Assembly (NCBI GenBank): GCA_964019055.1
Contig: OZ025220.1
Span: 4,733,978-4,797,977 of the forward strand
Reading direction: 5' to 3'
Length of the DNA stretch: 64,000 nt
Source: Anthopleura xanthogrammica
Taxonomy: Eukaryota > Cnidaria > Anthozoa > Actiniaria > Actiniidae
The notes under the pieces are model-generated. The model had not been told where the DNA came from and searched no databases. It was given only the letters and a program-made list of their open reading frames with translations. Positions 57,065-64,000 of this stretch are shown here, piece by piece (the first letter of the stretch is position 1; each line of letters starts with the position of its first letter). The position numbers and the translations under genes were made by a program.

Positions 57065-58243
57065 TCATTTGGCATAGGATACTAGTGACTGGAACAGAGT
57101 ACCTGCTTCTCGGACAGTCACTGGTTGTGACAGGCCATTTTTGTCCATTACATAAGTGAAGTAGTCTTCCCATACTAAGTCGTCTTGCACTGGAGCAGAG
57201 CTCACTCTGCCTTTCATTTCTGACAGCTTTCGAGGGGCAACCTCCTGCAAACAATCAGTTTGCCCGTAATCTTCTAGTAAAAAGTACATAATGTCAGGCA
57301 CACCAGAAGAAGTGGCATGTTTTGACTTTCTTATCCGGTGAGAATTCCAATAATCCTTGACTTTGTCTAAGTCGCTTTGAAGCAGATCAGCAAAACAAAG
57401 CTTCTCTGTGAATCTCGCTTGCGAGATCGAGAATGTCAGATTCATGCAAATCTTTGAAAAAATCAATCCACCAGCTTCAGCGTTGTTTCCTGTAAGAAGA
57501 CCAGAAACATTCAATTCTTTGATTGTTTGTAATTGGAACGTACTTATGAGTGTTGCTTCCTGCGTATTCATCCAATCCATCGGCACGTACATAGCACTGC
57601 ATGCCGGCAACAAGACCGTTTTCAGTTCCAAGATTGGTATAAACCCGCGTAGGGCAACCTCTGGCAGCTTCAATGTAATCTAAAAAGTATTTTGAAATGA
57701 CTTTAGGATTTTTATTTGAGCGTTGTACCTCAAGCCATCAAATTTTTCTACTGAAACCGTCAATTCCTCCGTGCACTAAAAACCCAAACGGTTTCAGCTT
57801 ATCATAGCCGTCCAGGTGTCAGCAAAAGTTCGGTCCAGGTGAAACGTACGTGCGATGATGAAAAACACGGCGTTTCCTCTCTTCTACGCCACGAGGGTCA
57901 ATCTCGCGTAATAATGAAGCAACTACCCTTTGTGGAACATGAATGTGATACCTGATTCGCAATATATGCCACATAGTACGATAACCATTGAGGCATCAGG
58001 TCCATTTGCTATTTCACGACGTATTATTTTTTTGACACACTGCACGTCAAACTCTTCATGACGACGTTTCAGACCATAATCATTCAATCGTCGTTTTAGG
58101 GTTCTCATATTGATGTTTATGTCGTGATGTTTATCCAGAAAAAAAACGATATCTCTGTAACGAAATCCTTTATGAAAATAGTGCTCTATCAAATCCCTTT
58201 CTGAGCCATGAGGTAATTCTTCATGATGACTGTGAGCCGCCAT
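57065..58243 (-). pseudogene. IS3EU-like integrase/transposase, inactivated
   Basis: Start MAAHSHHEELPHGSERD at 58243, with a helix-turn-helix-like segment (GFRYRDIVFFLDKHHDIN, RTLKRRLNDYGLKRR). A frameshift near 57990 leads to MWHILRIRYHIHVPQ. The catalytic core has HLDGYDKLKPFGF (first Asp) and NNQRIECFWSSYRKQR (Glu), but the second acid block reads TNLGTENG where Asp is expected. TGA stops occur near 57820, 57739 and 57478, and another frameshift near 57400. The C-terminal frame has ADLLQSDLDKVKDYWNSHRI and SGVPDIMYFL. The pattern fits the IS3-like eukaryotic integrase-core family; the superfamily name is a motif-based judgement. Confidence 0.6.
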
Positions 58244-58308
58244 TTTGTTTACTATAACTTTTTACAAGCCCGCTATTCATGACCGCTGACATACGCGCGC
58301 AGAGGTTT

Positions 58309-58698
58309 GGTCTTTTGTTTGCAGTGTGTGATTTCTTTTTGTTTGCAGTGTGCGATTTCTTTTTGTTTGCAGTGTGCGATTTCTTTTTGTTTGCAGTTTT
58401 CTTTTATTTCTATTTGCAGTGTTTTCCTTTTGTTTTCAATGTTTTCTATAATTTTTATTTGCAGTGTTATTTTTTTTGTTTGCAGTGTTTTTCTTTTTGT
58501 TTGTTACTTTTGTTTGCAGTGTGTTTTTTTTGTTTGCAGTGTTTTCTTTTTATTTGCAGTGATTTTATTTTTATTTGCAGTGCTATTTTTTTGTTTGCAG
58601 TGCTATTTTTTTGTTTGCAGTGTTTTCTTTTTGTTTGCAGTGTTTCTTTCTGTTTGTAATGTTTTCTTTTTGTTTGCAGTGTGTTTTTTTATTTGAAG
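58309..58698 (+). repeat. Minisatellite based on TTTGTTTGCAGTG
   Basis: About 20 irregular copies of TTTGTTTGCAGTGTTTTCTT with unit lengths of roughly 14-22 bp. It lies directly before the first recognised exon of the DUF6589-type gene. Each unit contains a pyrimidine tract plus CAG, so it is an array of potential 3' splice sites. Confidence 0.9.
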
Positions 58699-61030
58699 CA
58701 TTGTCCCCTGTGGGCCACCGTAAAATTCCACTGGGCGGAGACCTGCTAGGAAGGGAGAGAGTTACTGGAGCAAAGAAGCTTAGGAAGGGATGCGATGAAC
58801 CAGAAGAGGGCTTTGACAACATCACAGAGGTGGTAGAATTCTGGCATGCAAAACAAAGTTTCTTAAGTGTAAGAATACCTCATGTGTTTTAATATAAATA
58901 TATTTACATCACAATCATAAGATATGTGGTTCAAAAAAATACTCATTCTCCACCATGGAGGATATTCAGAATTTCTAATTTTCTTATTAAAACCTTGTAA
59001 ATTATTTCATTTTCCTCTTTACCCCCTCCACCCCTCATCCGCACTCCTGTGAAGTTCCAATTTTATGGCATTTAATTTAATTAAGGTAGCTATTTCATGG
59101 CATGTTCTTATTAAAAAGACAGTTGTTTTATGCTTAATATGTCTTTGTGTCTTTGTTTCATACCGCTCTGTTGGAAGCATTTGTACAGTAGTAATTCAGC
59201 ACGTGAACCAGGCACACTGTTCTACTTCAGAAACCTACATGGTAGAACCAACGTAAAAAAATAAAGTGAAAAACAATTATGCAGCAGCCGAAGGGCTATA
59301 ACTACATTTATCCACTGCATACATCATCAGTGCATTTATGGACTTTGCTGGAATGGATGATATAAAAGGCAAACCATGTAAGATCCAGGAACCTGGTCCT
59401 AACTCTTCTTCTGATAAATATTTTTTAGAAATAATTGGCGAGTTTGTTGACAAATATTGCCTTTCTGAACCTATTGCTGAAAAACTTCAGAGTGAATCAA
59501 AGTGATGATGATGAAGAAGAAGGAATTTAAAATGAAGGTTATGAATCTTAATATTTAATTGGATCTATATAATATTGACATCACTCGTACTTAATACTGC
59601 CTTAGTTATCTAGTAAATGTATTGTATAATTGTATCAATTGAAAACAAACTCCTCATTACGTTGATTTCTAATACGAGTATTTTTGACATAATATACAGG
59701 TGGAACTACTGGCCCCAAAGTTGTTTTTCTTCTTTCCCTTAAAGATCAAGGCAGCTATGAGTTTGAAGCAATTGGATTCCTTATTAGTCAAAATGAGAGA
59801 AATGTGCTCTGTTACATCGAACAAGTATTGAGGTCAGGTGCAACCCAGTATGGTAGTGACCAACTGATTGAGAAGGAGACAATATTAAATTGGCCAAAAC
59901 ACCTACTTCCAATAACACCAGGTATGATAATGATCTAATGGTGGGGTTACATCACCATGCATAGCTATAGTGTGAACCCCTAAACTCTTAGGGAACAACA
60001 TTTTACTGGTTGCTTTCAAAAGAAAGGGAATAGTACCTTTTGTTTGGATTTGGATTTTAATTTTCACTTTATGGCTACCACATTTTCAGTTTTTCAAATC
60101 AAAAAGAAAATGAAATAGAATAGTGAATCTAAGCTTTGATTAGCTCCCAATAGCTATGGGAAGTAATTTACCTTTCATCTGTTATTTATAAATCTGCCCT
60201 TGACATATACACATTATTCTATCTTTTTAGAATCTCCTGATACCAAAGTAAATGTGGAAGACAAAGAGGACCACATGACTAATTATGCACTATGTGTTAT
60301 CCAATTTGGACTGTTAGGTATGCAAATGAATGATACTGAAAGAGAAGGTGATGGAGAGAGGGCATTAAGAAACAGCAAGCTCCAGCTTCTCATGTTTAGA
60401 TTTAGATGTTTAGATGTTTAGATCTGGCCATGGAAAAAATATGCATTTGAAATGCTGTGGATGATTGGCAAAGTGAAATGTCAAATGACAGAGCAAATGG
60501 CAGCAAGGACAGTGCATGGCCGATTTGTAAACTGGAAGGGAGGAGAAGGACACAACTGTGCCAATGACCTCAAGCAAGAGCATCTTGTCAAATTTACCAA
60601 AACATTGGTACGAGGAATGGGAGCTCAGAAGAAAGAAAAGGCAGTTAACAGGGCCACCAGTGCTGCTGCTGGGCTACAATACATCACAGAAAAGTATGAT
60701 AAAGTTACCAATGTTAGCCCAACCTCAAGTGCTCATACCTATAGAAATGCTGAAAATGACTTAAAAGATATGATCAGCATTATCAATGATCTTAAGTTGT
60801 TTGATGAAGTACCAGGGAGGGCACATCCATCATTCCCAGACCTAAAGAGAAGTGTATTGGACACCATAGATTTTGTAAGAATGGAAAGATGGATGAAAAG
60901 AGCACAGAATAAGCTCTCCAAAGACCCTGATGTGGCTTGGGAAGCTGTTGAAGCTGATGACCAATCTGATGATGATGATGAGAATGATGATTCCTCTATT
61001 GATAATGACGATGATGATGATGATGTTTGA
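58699..61030 (+). CDS. DUF6589-type gene, several exons, with one repeat-caused frame break
   Basis: Exon pieces are 58699-58868 (GGDLLGRERVTGAKKLRK and NITEVVEFWHAKQSFLS), about 59323-59485 (MDFAGMDDIKGKPCKI), 59700-59921 (FEAIGFLISQNERNVL) and 60231-61030. The junction 59921/60231 joins in frame as PESPDTK. The last exon has NYALCVIQFGLLGMQMND, then WKKYAFEMLWMIGKV, HGRFVNWKGGEGHNCAND, LKQEHLVKFTK and HPSFPDLKRSVLDTIDF, and ends in an acidic Asp-rich tail. The WHAKQ, RFVN..G and DL..EH pattern fits DUF6589, a large transposon-associated family of unknown function. Between the two parts of the last exon, TTTAGATG is repeated near 60400-60422 and shifts the frame. Upstream exons were not found. 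Confidence 0.5.
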
Positions 61031-61945
61031 TCAACATTTCAAAGGCTTTAAAGACACATACCAGTAAAATAAGGTAAAGTAGATCTTTTTAGTTAAACAA
61101 ATGAAATTACTTTGTTCTTACCTAATTGAAATAAGAACATAATAGAGATTTTTGTTTTAGCGGCAAAAGGAAGCTTTTGGCACTAGCCAATGGTCTATTG
61201 AGTAAGACTAGTCAAATGTGACGCACGCCTTTAGCTAACAATAGGGACTTAAGCTTTGTAGACGAGCACGAGATTTAAATCTAGAGAATGTTTGTTTATT
61301 ACGTCGCAGGGGGAGTATTTTTCTAGGGGAGGGGGGGAGGGCTACAATTCTCAAAACTGCTTGAAAGTTGAGGTATATCTTTTTAAGATCACTTGAAATG
61401 GGGGGACACCTATTATTATTATTATCATTATTATTATTATCATTGGAACCTTATCCTTATCACTATTATCATTATTACTATCATTATTTTAGCTTTCTAT
61501 AGGAAGTGGTCAAAATACTACGCCCACACATACAAATGAAGGAAAAAAAAAGATCTTAAAAATAATATAATTGATATAACTATACATTCTCACCCATGAC
61601 ATTCCCATGCAAGAATATACAAGCTACCAAAAATATCATATATGGGATAGGGAGGGGGGAGTACGATATAAAAACTGTGATTGCATAGAAGGGTATCTAG
61701 TTTTTCTAGAACTGTTTAATGGGATCTGGTGTGTACATTTTTTTATCACTAGATTTACCCCTCCCCCTGCCAGTGCGTGATCTAGATCTCAAATTGGTCT
61801 TATGTCAAATGAATATACCATGTATTTGGCACATGTAAGATTTAAACACGTAAACACGACCTTTTTAATTAATAAAAAAATAAAATGATATTCTTTACAT
61901 TATCATATCAACATTTTTCAGGTTTCTTAAAACTCAACAATATTA
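61031..61945. other. Spacer with ATT/ATC microsatellites
   Basis: Microsatellite-like ATT and ATC runs lie at about 61411-61490 and several G-rich runs near 61320-61400. No gene is recognised. Confidence 0.5.
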
Positions 61946-62190
61946 ATTATGCAATCGTCTCAGCTGCAAACGCTTTCTGTTTGTTAAGTACACACAAGTT
62001 TCTACGACAATGGGCAGAAATGGTCTCTTGTGGCAGAAGACAGAAGACGTTGCCCGATAAACCTTAAGATAGCCTATGAAATTTTTAAATTTTGCTCGTA
62101 ATTTTCTGACTTCTCTATTGGCATCTCTAGTTCGTCTATTTCTCGCACGACGAGCCCTAATAAGTGGTCTCCTTGCAGCATATCCTGTTA
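61946..62190 (-). pseudogene. C-terminal fragment of a PIF/Harbinger transposase
   Basis: An open frame of about 80 residues ends PIVVETCVYLTNRKRLQLRR plus LHN and a stop. It contains RDANREVRKLRAKFKNF and KVYRATSSVF. The CVYLTNRKR ending matches the end of Harbinger-type transposases and parallels VVALTNRRRR in the copy at 16-17 kb. The catalytic region is missing. Just upstream (62191-62270 on the plus strand) lies a GGCGATATTGCCTGGGAAG block resembling the ends of the recombinase element. Confidence 0.55.
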
Positions 62191-62594
62191 TCGCCTAGGC
62201 GATATTGCCTGGGAAGTTGACGAACGCCATTTGGTCCAATGGACGGGATAATTTTGTAAGTTTGAGCGTCGTTCAAGTGACTTGGAAATCTGAATAAATC
62301 ATTATTTTGTTATTTCAAAAAGAAATTATTTTCAAAGCCTGGAATAAATTATGATGGAAATGATAGATACTCATATACATAAAAACGACTTACCCGGACA
62401 TAAGAACTATCATACCAGTCGGATCTATAATGATTTGAGAAGACATAAAATGGCATTTCTTGTCTCTTCTGTAAAATTCTCTCTGTAAGGGACCTGTTGG
62501 TCTTTGAATTCTTTGAACTACAGTACAAAATTTTCTCAGCCATTGTTATAAGCGAAAGTACATTTCATATTTTATAGATATTTTTAATTTATTA
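62191..62594. other. No recognised gene
   Basis: A 64-residue minus-strand frame (62543-62349) has no family signature. The sequence near 62184-62270 (TTATCGCCTAGGCGATATT, then TTTGGTCCAATGGACGGG) is weakly similar to the terminus of the tyrosine recombinase element. Confidence 0.35.
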
Positions 62595-62790
62595 GATAAA
62601 TCAGACCGTTCTATTTTTCATAAAGCTTGTAATGTTAGCCATCCTCTACACAGTTTTTTACCTAAAGTCAAGGAGTCCTCTCTAAAACTTAGAAATAATA
62701 GCAGTCTCCTACCTAGAGTTAATACGGAACGTTTCAAAGCATCTTTTATAAATAGGCTATATTTTAGATATAATTTATTCGCTAAATAGT
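62595..62790 (+). pseudogene. LINE reverse-transcriptase C-terminal tail
   Basis: About 64 codons to a stop near 62790, including SDRSIFHKACNVSHPLHS and LRNNSSLLPRVNTERFKASF. This is the usual extreme C-terminus of a LINE ORF2. The element is 5'-truncated, and the 3' end is unclear. Confidence 0.55.
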
Positions 62791-62935
62791 ATAGTATAAT
62801 TGTATATAATTTTTGATCTCATTATATTGATTGTAAATAATTTGTATGTTATCTCGATACACCTGCTTGCAGAAAGGTTGTCATGGAAGATTCGAAAAAA
62901 GCACATTAGTAATTTGTAAATTAGAAATTTACTAT

Positions 62936-64000
62936 TTAGGAATAAATTATCCTTGACGTCATGACTCGCTGACAAATCAAAAAATTCATAGGGAAGTAGT
63001 TTAATCTTTTGAATATCACATCAGAATTGTCATAACTACAACTATAACTTCCCTCTATAGGATTAAGGTCTGGACTGTAAGGAGGAAGGAATCTCAGCAG
63101 AGCACCGGCACCATTTACAATGTCTTGCATTTCTGCGACATGATGTACAGCATGGTTGTCTGGCAAGGAAAAGAAAACAAAAATACAAGCGATAAGACTA
63201 CGACCGTAAATGTTGCATACGATTTTCACAACTGAGTGTGATCGAATTAATTACCTAAAATAACAACAGAGCGAGCGTTTCTACCGTTGTATGGACTTAA
63301 GAAAGGAACGACCTTATTACGTAAAAACTCTGCAAAAACAACACGGTTGAACTTCTGCCCAGGGTCAAGCACATCAACGCTTAAATATGCATCACATGCA
63401 ATAGTAGAAATCACGTTAATGCGCATGTGACTCTTTTTTCTTCTTTTAACTTCAGCTCATTGCCCTCTTCGAGAATAGCCATACTGTCTAGCTAAGCATC
63501 TGTCCTATAAAGTGAAGAAACGTGTAATTAAATTGGACTCATTGTTTATTTTAAGGCATTGTCCAAACGTAAATGGTATTATCAAAATATAGTACGAACT
63601 TACGATTCCGGTTTCATCAATGAAGATAAGTTCATGAGGCTGATGATACTGCATGATATTACGGTATGCATCTCGCAAGTCTTGTCTTCTTTGAGCAGCA
63701 ACCTCTTTAATCTGAGTTTCCATGCAAAACGCGGTAAACGAGTCAATAATAGTCATAATTTGTGGTCAAACTACTGAATTCAGATGCTGAGTTTACCTTT
63801 TTGTTTGTGAATCCAAATCTATGAAGTGCCCTACACAGCGTTGAGATGTTAAACTCGGATCCGGTTTGTTGCTCAATTTTCGCTGCTATTTCATGTAGAC
63901 GAGAGTCAGGTTTCTTTAATATTATTTCCAACAAAATAAACTCCTCGTGGGGATGCAGTGTGCTTGATCCTGATGGACGACCAATTTTTTGTGGGACTAC
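62936..64000 (-). pseudogene. Second Tc1-like DD34E transposase, 5' end beyond the window
   Basis: Exons on the minus strand are 64000-63797 (GRPSGSSTLHPHEEFILLE and FNISTLCRALHRFGFTNKK), about 63724-63608 (RQDLRDAYRNIM and ELIFIDETG), about 63506-63253 (RINVISTIACDAYLSVDV and PYNGRNARSVVIL) and 63161-63060 (DNHAVHHV and LPPYSPDLNPIEG). Intron positions match those of the intact transposase at 48.8-50.2 kb, including the split second Asp codon. The spacing of the second Asp and the Glu is again 34. A TGA lies near 63463 and the sequence diverges after PIEG, so this copy is probably dead. It is a paralogue, not a recent duplicate. Confidence 0.65.

Noticed and set aside
58279..58696. Two overlapping long cysteine-rich open frames
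   Set aside because: They are translations of the TTTGTTTGCAGTG minisatellite in two frames and have no protein-like composition beyond the repeat.

Overview
This window looks like metazoan nuclear DNA, most likely from a cnidarian or another early-branching invertebrate. It is AT-rich, its genes are split by GT-AG introns, and almost everything recognisable belongs to transposon families that are abundant in anthozoan and hydrozoan genomes. I found no convincing ordinary host gene, no rRNA or tRNA, no CRISPR and nothing bacterial. The organism assignment is an inference from the mix of families, not a proof.

Layout. 1-4.1 kb: two tandem units, each a fold-back repeat plus an element with TATAACCCAACGA termini; the second carries an intact, spliced tyrosine recombinase. 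4.1-11 kb: a decayed minus-strand gene with KDZ-type cysteine clusters, pierced by a long fold-back element and by a SWIM zinc-finger element, and divergent from a decayed plus-strand DUF3987 ATPase gene. 11-18.7 kb: a roughly 128-bp satellite rich in AGATATCTA, invaded by two copies of a repeat family and by a 3.9-kb PIF/Harbinger element with Myb-like and transposase genes. 19.7-33 kb: a pile of LINE fragments, a Ty3/gypsy-type fragment, an SGNH fragment and a peptidase-like fragment. 33.5-38.1 kb: a long decayed Academ-like gene with XPG-type nuclease and Cys-rich signatures. 38-40 kb: a LINE relic and a Penelope-like relic with a hammerhead ribozyme motif.

40.7-50.3 kb is the most coherent part. 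A Tc1/mariner-type element with TA target duplications carries two convergent, intact, multi-exon genes: a 269-aa companion protein and a 318-aa DD34E transposase. Intron 1 of the companion gene holds a second element, flanked by TTAA and bounded by 10-bp inverted repeats. That element encodes a 1,299-aa orphan protein whose frame is perfect except for one insertion of a 338-bp solo LTR. This three-level nest is the best candidate for something undescribed.

50.3-64 kb: a TRIM-like element, a decayed HECT ubiquitin-ligase gene, several fold-back elements, an inactivated IS3-like integrase gene, a DUF6589-type gene, and fragments of Harbinger, LINE and a second Tc1-like transposase that runs off the window end.

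Reading frames were joined by eye using splice-site consensus. Family names rest on motif recognition without database searches.
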